DNA of 64,000 nt from Phycisphaeraceae bacterium (GTDB taxonomy: Bacteria; Planctomycetota; Phycisphaerae; Phycisphaerales; UBA1924), in NCBI GenBank assembly GCA_019636495.1, contig JAHBXL010000011.1, positions 1-64,000 of the forward strand, written 5' to 3'. Position 1 is the first letter of the stretch, and each line of letters opens with the position of its first letter. The notes beneath the pieces are model-generated. The model saw nothing but the letters and a program-made list of their open reading frames with translations, searched no databases and had not been told where the DNA came from. Below are positions 1 through 8,971 of the stretch, piece after piece. Position numbers and translations under genes: made by a program.

Positions 1-94
1 CAACCAGCGGTCGATCTCCGATGCGCTTGTCTGTTTCAGATTGATCGAAGAGAGAGCGGATACCATTCGGCACTTGAAAGTGCGAGGTGCTCTG

Positions 95-1567
95 ATGAAG
101 TGCAAGCGCTTGCCTGCATCGACAAGCATCTTGGGGTGCCTTGCGGCTCTGACGTCTGTCGCTGGTCAAACCGCCGTGGCACAGCCGTGTTCACCGGTCT
201 GGGTGTCCGAGGCAGGATTCGCCACGTTGGGACTTGATGTCGTGCGCGCACTTGGAACCTGGGACCCGGACGGCCCCGGTTCCCGAACCGCACTGCTCGT
301 CGCAGGCGGACTGTTTTCCACAGCCGGTGGTGAACCGGTCAGCAACATTGCCGCGTGGAATGGTGTGCAATGGATTGCGCTCGGATCGGGTGTCGGCGGG
401 ACGGTTCAGGCGATAGCGAGTTGGGATCCGGATGGGGACGGCTCCGCTCCGCCGCTCCTGATTGTTGGCGGCGCTTTCTCCCAGGCAGGCGGTACCGCGG
501 CGAGCAACATCGCCGCGTGGAATGGCTCCGAGTGGTTTCCGCTGGCGGGTGGATTATCTGGAACGGTGTATGCATTGACGACCTGGGATGCGGATGGGGA
601 TGGTCCTCAGCCGGCGCGATTGGTTGCTGCTGGTTCATTTGCTCAGAGCGGATCTCTGTTTGTGAACAGAATTGCGGTTTGGGATGGAACTGAGTGGTCG
701 CCGTTGGGCAGCGGTATGGCAAGCGGGGAAGTGCGTGCAGTTGTTGAGTGGGACCCTGATGGCACGGGCCTACTGCCGCGGCGGTTGGTAGCTGGCGGTA
801 CTTTTTCGTACGCAGGCGGAGTTGTGGCAAGCAACGTGGCAATGTGGGACAGCACTGAAGGCGGCTCGTGGCGACGGCTGGGCGAGGGGCTTGACCAGTC
901 GGTGCGAACGCTTGCGGCATGGCGACCCGGCCGTGGCGCGGCTGGCGGGCAGGAACTTGTCGCGGGTGGGCACTTTCGCCGGTCCGGCGAAGCGGAAACT
1001 CGGCTGGTCGCTGTGTTCAACGACGAACTTGATGCGTGGCAGCCGATCGGCGGCGGTCTCTGGGGCGATCATGGTCCCGCGGCGTTCGCGCTTGCGGCAT
1101 GGGATCCCGATGGGGCCGGTTCCATTCGACCGTGGCTCTATGTAACTGGGACCTTGGAACGTCGACCCGATTGGTACATGACTTGGCGTATAGCCCGTTG
1201 GCAGGGATCGGCGCTCAGCGGCGGGCCATGGCTCTCTAACGGAAGTCTGTACGCTTCGCCATTGAGCTATGGCGTTGCAATGACGACCTGGGATCCAAGT
1301 GGCGATGGCTCATCACTCTCACAACTCGTGATCGCTGGCCGTTTCTTTTCCGCGGGGGGGCTCGATTCCCCCGGCATCATTCGACAGAGGTGGCCTGCGG
1401 CGTGCGGGGCGGATTTCAACTGCAGCGGCGCGCTGGATGATGGCGACGTTTTCGCGTTCCTCAACGCGTGGTTCGCCGGCGATGAGGCCGCCCAGCAGTT
1501 CGGCGGCGCTTCGGGCGTATCGGCGATCTTCGTGTTCCTGCGCGAGTGGTTTGCGGGTTGCCCGTGA
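95..1567 (+). CDS. Secreted beta-propeller-like repeat protein with GC-type dockerin-like C-terminus
   Basis: This is a 490-residue exported protein. The ATG at 95 is chosen because it follows a GAGG motif at 84-87 and opens a signal peptide (MKCKRLPAS, then a hydrophobic stretch ending TAVAQP). The body is made of imperfect repeats of about 55 residues. Each carries a 'GGxFSxAGG', 'SNIAAWNG' and 'W..LGSG' unit and a 'WDPDGDG' spacer, which suggests a kelch-like propeller. The last ~50 residues start ADFNCSGALDDGD and end FAGCP. This resembles the planctomycete GC-type dockerin-like tail, thought to anchor or sort exported proteins. The second calcium-loop half is degenerate (QQFGGASGVSAIF lacks the usual Asp pattern). 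No enzymatic motif is visible, so the function is unknown. It stands alone before recJ. Confidence 0.8.
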   Translation: MKCKRLPASTSILGCLAALTSVAGQTAVAQPCSPVWVSEAGFATLGLDVVRALGTWDPDGPGSRTALLVAGGLFSTAGGEPVSNIAAWNGVQWIALGSGVGGTVQAIASWDPDGDGSAPPLLIVGGAFSQAGGTAASNIAAWNGSEWFPLAGGLSGTVYALTTWDADGDGPQPARLVAAGSFAQSGSLFVNRIAVWDGTEWSPLGSGMASGEVRAVVEWDPDGTGLLPRRLVAGGTFSYAGGVVASNVAMWDSTEGGSWRRLGEGLDQSVRTLAAWRPGRGAAGGQELVAGGHFRRSGEAETRLVAVFNDELDAWQPIGGGLWGDHGPAAFALAAWDPDGAGSIRPWLYVTGTLERRPDWYMTWRIARWQGSALSGGPWLSNGSLYASPLSYGVAMTTWDPSGDGSSLSQLVIAGRFFSAGGLDSPGIIRQRWPAACGADFNCSGALDDGDVFAFLNAWFAGDEAAQQFGGASGVSAIFVFLREWFAGCP

Positions 1568-1619
1568 ATCGAGCACCGCAGCGCGCATGCTTCGGCGAGA
1601 TGCGATAGCATGTCCGCCT

Positions 1620-3419
1620 GTGAACGGATTCACCTCACGCTGGATCTACCGTCTGCCCGGCGGCGATGCGTCGGCCGGGCCCGTGCGCGCTGCGGACGCG
1701 CGACTCGTCGACCGCGTGCTCGCGGCACGGGGAATCGATCCCGCCGCGCCCGACGCCGCGGCGTTTCTCGACCCGCGGCTCAACCACCTGCACGACCCAT
1801 CGCTGATTCCCGGCGTGGACCGTGCCGCGGCGAGATTGCTCGAGGCGCTGCGTGCCGGGGAGACCATTGCCATCTATGGCGACTACGACGTCGACGGCAT
1901 CACCGCGACGGCGATCCTCTACCACATGATGCTCGCGCTGGAGCCGGGCGCGGCGGGGCGGATCATGACGTATGTCCCGCACCGTCTGGAGGAGGGGTAC
2001 GGGCTGAACGCCGAGGCGATGGGCGAGTTGGCCGGGCGCGGCGCGAAGGTGATCGTGTCGGTCGATTGCGGCGTGACGGCGTTTGCGCCTGCGCAGCGGG
2101 CCAAGGCCGAGGGTGTGGACCTGATCATCACCGATCACCACAACCCGCCGATGGAGGGCGAGGGACTGCCCGATGCGTACGCGGTGGTGCACCCGCGTGC
2201 GCCGGGCTCGGCGTATCCGTTTGCGGACCTGTGCGGCGCGGGCGTGGCGTACAAGTTGGCGTGGCGGATGGCGACGATGCACGAGCGCTCGGCGAAACTG
2301 ACGCCTGCGCTCCGCGCGTTGCTGGTCGATCTGCTGGCGTTCGCCGCGCTGGGAACGATCGCCGACGTGGTGCCGCTGGTGGGCGAGAACCGGGTGATCG
2401 CGCGGTTCGGCCTCGTGCGCGTCGGCGATTCGCCCTTCGGCGGACTCCGCGCGCTGGTGGAGGCCTCAAGGCTCGACGGCGGTCGGATCGATGCGATGGA
2501 TGTGGGCTTTCGGATCGCGCCGCGATTGAACGCGGCGGGGCGGATGGGCCACGCGAAGGACGCGGTCGAACTCTTCACGACCGCTTCGGACGAACGTGCA
2601 GCGCAGATCGCCCGTGAACTGACCGTGCAGAACGATGAGCGCCGGCGCGTGGAGAAACGGATCTTCGATCAGGCATGTGAGATGGCCGAGGCCGCGGGCA
2701 TGACCGGGCCGGATCGTCGCGCGGTGGTGCTGGCGCACGACGACTGGCACCCGGGCGTCGTCGGCATCGTGTGTTCGAAGGTGGTCGAGCGGTACTCGCG
2801 CCCGGCGATCCTGATGCAGAGGAAGGAGGGGCTGTGCAGCGGTTCGGGGCGGTCGATCGAGGGCTTCAACCTGCACGCGGGGCTGACGGCGTGCGGCCCG
2901 ATGCTCGAGCGATTCGGCGGGCACGACATGGCCGCGGGGCTGCACCTGGTCGAGGCGAAACTGCACGCATTCACCGAGGCGTTCACGGCGCACGCCAACT
3001 CGTTGATCAGAGAAGAGATGCTGTGCCCGCTCGTGAAGATCGACTGCGATGCCGCGCTGGAGGAGTTGACGCCGCAGGCGGTGCGCGACCTGGACCTGCT
3101 CGAACCGTTCGGGCGCGACAACCCGCGCGTAGTGCTGGCGGTGCGCGGCGTGCGACTGATCGAACGGAAGACCTTCGGGACGGGCGCGCGGCACTTGTCG
3201 GTCGCGCTTCGCGCGGCGGATTCCCGCGGCGGCAGCGGGGGGTGGGCCAATGGCGGGGGCGTTGTGCGTGCGATCGCGTGGAACCGGGCTGATCTTGTGC
3301 CGCGACTTGCGCCCGGCTCGCTGCTGGATGTGGCGGTACGGCCCGCGCTGTCGCACTATGGGGGTCGCACGACCGTTGAACCGCAGATCGAGGACATTCG
3401 GTTGCACGAAGAGGAATGA
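1620..3419 (+). CDS. recJ: Single-stranded-DNA-specific exonuclease RecJ
   Basis: RecJ is a 5'-3' single-strand DNA exonuclease used in recombination and mismatch repair. The 599-residue product shows the DHH-phosphoesterase motifs in order: DYDVDG at about 88-93, VSVDCGV, TDHHNP with DHH at 172-174, then the DHHA1 signature RFGGHDMAAG with GGH at 433-435, and a C-terminal OB-like region. I chose the GTG at 1620 because homologues begin close to 'RWIYRLPG' and end their N-arm with 'FLDPRLNHLHDP'. An in-frame ATG at 1587 would add eleven unlikely residues. Length and motif order match the family. The gene ends 3 bp before the next gene, so the two are probably co-transcribed. Confidence 0.95.
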   Translation: MNGFTSRWIYRLPGGDASAGPVRAADARLVDRVLAARGIDPAAPDAAAFLDPRLNHLHDPSLIPGVDRAAARLLEALRAGETIAIYGDYDVDGITATAILYHMMLALEPGAAGRIMTYVPHRLEEGYGLNAEAMGELAGRGAKVIVSVDCGVTAFAPAQRAKAEGVDLIITDHHNPPMEGEGLPDAYAVVHPRAPGSAYPFADLCGAGVAYKLAWRMATMHERSAKLTPALRALLVDLLAFAALGTIADVVPLVGENRVIARFGLVRVGDSPFGGLRALVEASRLDGGRIDAMDVGFRIAPRLNAAGRMGHAKDAVELFTTASDERAAQIARELTVQNDERRRVEKRIFDQACEMAEAAGMTGPDRRAVVLAHDDWHPGVVGIVCSKVVERYSRPAILMQRKEGLCSGSGRSIEGFNLHAGLTACGPMLERFGGHDMAAGLHLVEAKLHAFTEAFTAHANSLIREEMLCPLVKIDCDAALEELTPQAVRDLDLLEPFGRDNPRVVLAVRGVRLIERKTFGTGARHLSVALRAADSRGGSGGWANGGGVVRAIAWNRADLVPRLAPGSLLDVAVRPALSHYGGRTTVEPQIEDIRLHEEE

Positions 3420-3422
3420 GCG

Positions 3423-4406
3423 ATGCGTTGGATGTTCGCGGTGTTGATGTGTGTGGCGACGGCCGCGTGTTGTACGGAGCAGCCCGCGCGCAACAAGCCC
3501 GCGCCGGTCGAGCGCGGCGGGTCGGCCGCGCCCCGGGCCGAGCAGGCGCCGCTGGTGGTGGTGTCGTTCAACATCCGCTACGGCACCGCACCCGATGGCG
3601 AGAACGCCTGGCCGAAACGGCGCGACCTGGTGATCGAGCGCATCCGCGCGCACGACCCGGACATCCTTGCGCTGCAGGAAGCGCTGCGGTTCCAGATCGA
3701 CGAACTGCTGGACTCGCTCCCGGGCTACGCGAGCATCGGTGTCGGGCGCGATGATGGAAGAACGCGAGGCGAGCACGCGGCAATCCTCTACCGGGCCTCG
3801 CGGCTCTCGCCCGTCGCGGCGGATGACGAGCCGGCGCACGGGGATTTCTGGTTCTCCGACACCCCCGAAAGGCCGGGCTCGAAGTCGTGGGGCAACACGG
3901 TGACGCGCCTGTGCACATGGGCGAGGCTGTCGTGCGCAGATGTCGGCGGCACGTTCTATATTTATAACTTACATCTCGACCACCAGTCGCAAGCGTCCCG
4001 CGAGCGGAGCGCCGTGCTGCTGGCCGAGCGGATGGGCGAGCGTCGGTCATCCGACCCCGTGATCGTCGCCGGCGACTTCAACGCGGGCGAGACCAACCCG
4101 GCGACGCTGTACCTGCTCGGCCGCGCCCCATCGGTCCCCGCGCTCTCGGGGGCGGCCGCGCCGTCGTCGCCTGCGCTGCGCGACACCTATCGGGTCGTCC
4201 ACCCGCGCGAGCGCGAGGTGGGCACGTTCAACGCCTTCGCCGGCCGCACCACGGGCGAGAAGATCGACTTCGTGCTGGTCGATGACGGCTGGACCGTGCT
4301 TGATGCCGACATCGACCGCACCATGCCCGATGGCCGTTGCCCGTCGGATCACTTCCCGGTCTTCGCGCGGATTGTGCGGAAGACCGATCGGGCGGGTGAA
4401 CGATGA
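3423..4406 (+). CDS. Endonuclease/exonuclease/phosphatase-family lipoprotein
   Basis: The 327-residue product belongs to the EEP (DNase I-like) fold, whose members cleave phosphodiesters or phosphoesters with a divalent metal. Visible motifs are SFNIRYG near the start, ILALQEA with the catalytic Glu, YNLHLDH, VAGDFNAG and the terminal PSDHFPVF. The N-terminus (MRWMFAVLMC, then ATAACC) looks like a lipoprotein signal with Cys 16 or 17 lipidated, so the enzyme probably faces the periplasm. That would fit an extracytoplasmic phosphatase or nuclease better than a DNA-repair enzyme. The substrate cannot be read from the sequence. The gene lies between recJ (3 bp upstream) and rsmH, whose start overlaps its stop in an ATGA. 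Confidence 0.88.
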   Translation: MRWMFAVLMCVATAACCTEQPARNKPAPVERGGSAAPRAEQAPLVVVSFNIRYGTAPDGENAWPKRRDLVIERIRAHDPDILALQEALRFQIDELLDSLPGYASIGVGRDDGRTRGEHAAILYRASRLSPVAADDEPAHGDFWFSDTPERPGSKSWGNTVTRLCTWARLSCADVGGTFYIYNLHLDHQSQASRERSAVLLAERMGERRSSDPVIVAGDFNAGETNPATLYLLGRAPSVPALSGAAAPSSPALRDTYRVVHPREREVGTFNAFAGRTTGEKIDFVLVDDGWTVLDADIDRTMPDGRCPSDHFPVFARIVRKTDRAGER

Positions 4407-5359
4407 CTCCCGCCCAGGGCCATGTCCCGGTGCTGCTTGCCGAGGTGCTGGCCGCGCTCGATCCGCAGCCCGGTCAGGCCGTGCTCGACTGTACCGCGGG
4501 CCTGGGGGGGCACGCGCGCGCGATGGCGCAGCGCATCGGCCCCTCGGGCACGCTGGTGCTGATGGACCTTGACCCGACGAATCTCGCCTGCGCCGATGCG
4601 ACGGTGCGGAGCGACGGCCTGGCGCCGCGCATCGTGGCGATGAACGCGCCGTTCTCCGCCGCGCCGCGATTGCTCGCCGATCGCGGCATCGTCGCCGATT
4701 GCGTGCTGGCCGATCTGGGCTGGTCCTCGAACCAGATCGCCGACAGCGCGCGGGGGTTCAGTTTCCAGCGAGCCGGTCCGCTGGATATGCGTCTCGATCC
4801 TGCCGCGCCGGTGACAGCGGCGGAACTGGTCGCGACGCTGCCCGAGGGCGAACTGGCGCAGATCATCCGTGACTATGGCGAAGACCCCGCCGCGGGTCGC
4901 ATCGCCCGCGCGATCGTCCGCGCCCGCGCCGCGGGGCCGATCGCCACGACCGATCAACTCGCGAGGGTTGTGCACGAAGTGATGCCGCGAAGGCATGGGC
5001 CGGGCGGGGGCATCGACCCGGCGACCCGCACGTTTCAGGCGCTGCGGATCGCGGTCAACGATGAGTTGGGCCACCTTGATGCGTTGCTCGCGGCGGTGAG
5101 GCGTGCCGCGACATCAATCTCGGACACGTGGCTGCGCGCTGCGACGGCGGACCGGCCGGGGGCGAGAGTCGCGATCATCGCGTTCCATTCGTTGGAGGAC
5201 CGACCCGTCAAGCAGGCTTTCGCCGCGCTCGCGGCGGATGGAGTGGCGGCGACCCGCACGCGCGGCGCGGTGCAGGCGAGCGAGGCGGAGGTGCAGGCGA
5301 ACCCGCGCGCGCGCTCGGCGCGGCTGCGCGCGGTCGAGTTGACGCGTGCGGCCCGCTAG
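4403..5359 (+). CDS. rsmH: 16S rRNA (cytosine-1402-N4)-methyltransferase RsmH
   Basis: RsmH (MraW) methylates N4 of C1402 in 16S rRNA using S-adenosylmethionine. The 318-residue product starts GHVPVLLAEVL and carries LDCTAGLGGHA (SAM site), ADLGWSSNQ, RGFSFQRAGPLDMR, QALRIAVNDEL and IAFHSLEDRPVKQAF, all characteristic of the family. Its ATG overlaps the stop of the EEP lipoprotein gene. It is the usual first gene of the division/cell-wall (dcw) cluster, and here it precedes a LysM protein, an FtsL-like protein and ftsI. MraZ, which often precedes it, is not present. Confidence 0.96.
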   Translation: MTPAQGHVPVLLAEVLAALDPQPGQAVLDCTAGLGGHARAMAQRIGPSGTLVLMDLDPTNLACADATVRSDGLAPRIVAMNAPFSAAPRLLADRGIVADCVLADLGWSSNQIADSARGFSFQRAGPLDMRLDPAAPVTAAELVATLPEGELAQIIRDYGEDPAAGRIARAIVRARAAGPIATTDQLARVVHEVMPRRHGPGGGIDPATRTFQALRIAVNDELGHLDALLAAVRRAATSISDTWLRAATADRPGARVAIIAFHSLEDRPVKQAFAALAADGVAATRTRGAVQASEAEVQANPRARSARLRAVELTRAAR

Positions 5360-5485
5360 CCGTACGCACTCCGAACAAGTGCGGCCGCCGACTCGAGGTT
5401 CGCCTCTTTGAAGCCGCAAGGCCCGAATGGCCGAGAGTGTGGCCCAAAGTCTGCATGTTCAACCCGCGTAGCAAGGACGCTCGCC

Positions 5486-6481
5486 GTGACCAGGGAACAC
5501 AAACTCGCCCTCCTTGTTGGCTTTTCGCTCGTCCTGATTGTGGGCGTGTTGATCAGTGACCATTTCTCCCCAGCGCGAAACCAGGAAGTCTCAGCGGGCA
5601 GCATGTCCGCGGGCACGCCGGTGAAGTTTGGCGGCTCCGCGGCGGGATTGCAGGTCGCGGCCGAGCCGCGGTTTGATGCACAACTTCCGAGCACGTTGAT
5701 CAGCGAGCCTGCGACGCCGCAGCGTTTGCCCGAGCAGATCGGCAGCCGCGTTGAGGAGTCGCTCGCGTCATCGGGGACGGGCACGGGCTCACAGCCCTTT
5801 GAGATGACCATGACCGGCGGACGGTCGGGCGGCGCGAGCCCGACGATTCCCGATCCGCTCCGGAGCGACTTTGAGCAAGCCACGGGGCAGTTCGGCGAGC
5901 GCATGGCGCGCGGCGACGGCGGCCTTTCGGCGACGCCCAGCCCCGGGTCCGCGCTCAGCCGATCGACGACCTCGGTGGTTCCCACGTCGGCGCCCCCGGC
6001 GGGGAAGCAGTTCTCGTCTGGAACTGTCACACGGCACACGGTTCGCGAGGGAGATTCGGTCTTCCGCATCGCCGCGATGCACTACGGCGACGGGACGCTG
6101 TGGCCACGCCTTCGCGACTTCAACCGCGGCAAGATCGGCAGCGAGGGTGAGATTCGTGGCGGCGTGGTGCTGGAGTTGCCGCCCAAGGACGTGCTGCTGG
6201 GCACGGCTGTCATGCCGCCGCCGGGCGTGATCCCGCAGCGTGAACAACCGTCGGGCGCGCCCGCCGCGCCGGCGAAGACCGATTCTCCGCAGAAGCGCGG
6301 CGACGACGCGGGCACGCACCGCATCTACGTTGTGAAGAAGGGCGACGAACTGGGCACGGTGGCGAAGGAGACGCTCGGCTCGGCGCGGCGCTGGCCGGAG
6401 ATCGCCGCGCTGAACCGGGACGTGCTGCCCGACCCCGACCAGTTGCAGACAGGCATGAAACTCCGCATCCCGGCGAGGTGA
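5486..6481 (+). CDS. Membrane-anchored protein with two LysM domains
   Basis: The 331-residue protein probably binds peptidoglycan from the periplasmic side. The GTG at 5486 is preceded by AAGGA at 5473-5477 and gives an N-terminal membrane anchor (LALLVGFSLVLIVGVLI). A low-complexity linker rich in Gly, Ser, Pro and Thr follows. Then come two LysM modules: one starting HTVREGDSVFRIAAMHYG at about residue 182, and one starting IYVVKKGDELGTVAKE at the C-terminus and ending KLRIPAR. No hydrolase domain is present. Its place between rsmH and the FtsL-like and FtsI genes suggests a structural or recruiting role in septal wall synthesis, which is inference. Confidence 0.85.
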   Translation: MTREHKLALLVGFSLVLIVGVLISDHFSPARNQEVSAGSMSAGTPVKFGGSAAGLQVAAEPRFDAQLPSTLISEPATPQRLPEQIGSRVEESLASSGTGTGSQPFEMTMTGGRSGGASPTIPDPLRSDFEQATGQFGERMARGDGGLSATPSPGSALSRSTTSVVPTSAPPAGKQFSSGTVTRHTVREGDSVFRIAAMHYGDGTLWPRLRDFNRGKIGSEGEIRGGVVLELPPKDVLLGTAVMPPPGVIPQREQPSGAPAAPAKTDSPQKRGDDAGTHRIYVVKKGDELGTVAKETLGSARRWPEIAALNRDVLPDPDQLQTGMKLRIPAR

Positions 6482-6485
6482 ACGC

Positions 6486-6797
6486 GTGTTCGGGAAACTC
6501 GTGTTCCTGATCGTGGGTGTCGGCGTGGTCGCCGGCGTGCTGCTCGTGAATCGGCAGTTGCGCATCCAGGCCGCGCACGAACTGGCGGATGCCCAGCGTC
6601 GCGTCGCGCAGCATGACCGAACGCTCTGGCGATTGCGCGCCGAGATCGCATCTCGCGTCACGCCGCAGCGCGTCGAGGCCGCGGCATCGCGGCTGGGCCG
6701 GCTGGTGGCCATCACGCCCGAGCGGTTCCAGGAGTTTGTCCGGCGCGAGGCCGAGGATGCCGCCCGAAACGCCCTGGCTGTGGATCACCGTCCCTGA
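6486..6797 (+). CDS. FtsL-like bitopic division protein
   Basis: This 103-residue protein has one N-terminal transmembrane helix (LVFLIVGVGVVAGVLLV) and then a charged, heptad-like helix (LADAQRRVAQHDRTLWRLRAEI). That is the architecture of FtsL, a bitopic coiled-coil partner of FtsB/FtsQ that activates FtsI/FtsW. Sequence identity to known FtsL cannot be judged by eye because the family diverges quickly. Position carries most of the argument: FtsL normally sits between rsmH and ftsI, and this gene lies 4 bp after the LysM gene and 30 bp before ftsI. It starts with GTG. Confidence 0.6.
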   Translation: MFGKLVFLIVGVGVVAGVLLVNRQLRIQAAHELADAQRRVAQHDRTLWRLRAEIASRVTPQRVEAAASRLGRLVAITPERFQEFVRREAEDAARNALAVDHRP

Positions 6798-6827
6798 CCG
6801 GTTCGCCCAGACCCGAGGATCGCACGA

Positions 6828-8861
6828 ATGGATGAGACACGCGAGCATCTCGCGCCGGCCGAGCCCGCTCCTGCCATCGTGACCGACGAGATGGATGTGC
6901 CCGTCGAGCACCCGGGCCTCCGCATCGACCGCGTTGCCACACTGACGCTGCTTGTCGCGGGCGTCCTGCTCACGCTGATGCTCGCGCGGGTTGTTCAGTT
7001 GCAAACCGCGCCGGGCGCGTTGCTCGCCTCGCACGGCGGCGACCGCGTGACCGCGCGCACCGAGCCCGGGGTCCGCGGCGACTTCCGCGATCGGCGCGGC
7101 CGGCCGATCGCCATGACGCGCTTCGCCTACCGCGTGTTCATCGACCCGGTCGATTTCCCGTCTCCTCCGGAAGAGCACGTCGCGCGACTGGCCGACGCGA
7201 TCGACGTGCCGTTTGAGGAAATCATGCGCAGGCTTGCGCCGCGTATCGCCGAGAACGAACGTCTCCGCGCGGCGCAGGAAGACGATGACCCCTGGACCGA
7301 GGCCGACCGGCCGCTGCACCGCTATGTCGCGCTCAATCAAGGGGCCAACGGCGGCGTGATCGAGGACTGGCGGGTCGAAATGGTCCGCGGCCTGAAGATC
7401 CGCGGCGTGCACCTGGAACTGCGACCAGTGCGCGAGGGGCCCGCCTCGGACCTCGTCGCCGGCCTGGTCGGCAAGGTCGGCTACGAGCAGAAGGGGCTGC
7501 TGGGAGTGGAGAAGTCGCTGGACGCGGTCGTGCAGCCGCAGCCCGGCAGACTCGAGTATGTTCGCGATGCCAAGGGCCGCCCGTTGTGGGTCAACGAGGG
7601 TGGGTACACCGCCCCCGAGCGCGGCGAGGACGTGCGGCTTTCGATCGATCTGGAGATTCAGCGCATCGTGCTCGAAGAGGTGGATCGTGGCGTTGAGAAG
7701 TTCGATGCCGCGGGCGGACGCTGCGTGGTCATGGACCCTCGAACCGGCGAGGTGCTGGCGATCGTGGACGTGATCCGCGAAGTGCCGGGCGCGGTCGCAT
7801 ACCAGTGGGACGTGCCGATCGGCCAGGAGCGGGGCGGGCGGCCGCGGTACATCACCATCAACGCCGACAAGGCCCGCGCCGCCGAGGCCGCGCTGGCCCG
7901 CAACCGGTGCGTCGAAGATGTGTACGAGCCGGGCTCGACGTTCAAGCCCTTCATGTGGGCCGCGGCGACGGAACTGGGCATGGCAAGGCCCACGGATGTC
8001 ATCGATACCGAGCACGGGCGCTGGCGAACGCCATATGGTCGTTCGGTGAACGACGTGACGGCGCGGGCCACGATGACCTGGCGAGACGTGCTTGTGAACT
8101 CGTCCAACATCGGCATGGCCAAGGTCACATCGGGCATGAGTTTCGACCAGATGCGCGATGCGGTGATCAGTTACGGCTTTGGCAGGCGGACCGACATCGG
8201 ACTGCCGGGCGAGGCGTTCGGCCTTGTGACCAGCCGCAAGAACTGGTCGAAGTACAGCCAGACCTCGGTGGCGATGGGGCATGAGGTGGCGGTCACCCCG
8301 GTGCAGATTGCGCGGGCCTTCTGCGTGTTCGCCCGGAACGGCGACCTGTCGGGCACGCTTCCGCCCGCCACGCTGCACGCCGTGTCCGCAGACTCCGCGC
8401 GAGGCGGGTCCGCCGCGGGCGCGCGCGTTCTGCCGCCGCAGGTCGCGATGCTCACGCGAGAGGCGATGCGTGGTGTGACGCACAACCTCGACCAGCGGAT
8501 GGCACGGAACGATCCCGACGCCGCGGCGCTTCGCTACGAGGCGTTCGGCAAGTCGGGCACGGCGGAGATCCCGCTGGGCCCCCCGCCCAAGGGCAAACGC
8601 AGGCCGCGCGGGTCGGACGGGTACTTTCAGGGGCAGTACAACGCGTCGTTCATAGCGGGCGCGCCGTTCGATGAGCCCCGCATCGTTGTGGTGGTCGTCA
8701 TCGACGACCCGGGACCCTCACTTGTTGCGAACCGGCGACACTACGGCGCGGCGACGGCGGGGCCGGTTGCCAGGCGGATCATCGAGCGCACGCTCGAGTA
8801 CCTCGGTGTTCCGGCCAATGCGCCTGCGACAGAGAACTCCCTCGTCGCTGGGGCGAGATAG
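6828..8861 (+). CDS. ftsI: Peptidoglycan D,D-transpeptidase FtsI (class B PBP)
   Basis: The 677-residue product cross-links peptidoglycan at the septum. It has a cytoplasmic N-tail of ~35 residues, one membrane helix (about 36-57), and a pedestal domain beginning GVRGDFRDRRGRPIA. The transpeptidase domain has all three penicillin-binding motifs: STFK with catalytic Ser 370 and Lys 373, SSN at 425-427 and KSGT at 575-578. A charged insertion near the end (PPKGKRRPRG) is unusual but lies after the active-site motifs. Presence of an intact class B PBP next to rsmH supports a peptidoglycan wall, which planctomycetes retain although most lack FtsZ. The dcw block stops here: no murE or mraY follows. 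Confidence 0.95.
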   Translation: MDETREHLAPAEPAPAIVTDEMDVPVEHPGLRIDRVATLTLLVAGVLLTLMLARVVQLQTAPGALLASHGGDRVTARTEPGVRGDFRDRRGRPIAMTRFAYRVFIDPVDFPSPPEEHVARLADAIDVPFEEIMRRLAPRIAENERLRAAQEDDDPWTEADRPLHRYVALNQGANGGVIEDWRVEMVRGLKIRGVHLELRPVREGPASDLVAGLVGKVGYEQKGLLGVEKSLDAVVQPQPGRLEYVRDAKGRPLWVNEGGYTAPERGEDVRLSIDLEIQRIVLEEVDRGVEKFDAAGGRCVVMDPRTGEVLAIVDVIREVPGAVAYQWDVPIGQERGGRPRYITINADKARAAEAALARNRCVEDVYEPGSTFKPFMWAAATELGMARPTDVIDTEHGRWRTPYGRSVNDVTARATMTWRDVLVNSSNIGMAKVTSGMSFDQMRDAVISYGFGRRTDIGLPGEAFGLVTSRKNWSKYSQTSVAMGHEVAVTPVQIARAFCVFARNGDLSGTLPPATLHAVSADSARGGSAAGARVLPPQVAMLTREAMRGVTHNLDQRMARNDPDAAALRYEAFGKSGTAEIPLGPPPKGKRRPRGSDGYFQGQYNASFIAGAPFDEPRIVVVVVIDDPGPSLVANRRHYGAATAGPVARRIIERTLEYLGVPANAPATENSLVAGAR

Positions 8862-8971
8862 ACCTCGGGGTTTTGCACAACCGGGTTGCCCGCAACGGGT
8901 CAGGTTTCCGATTACCATCCCCGCCCGCGGGCGAACGAGGGCGAGGGGATCCCGCGCGCGACGATCACCCT

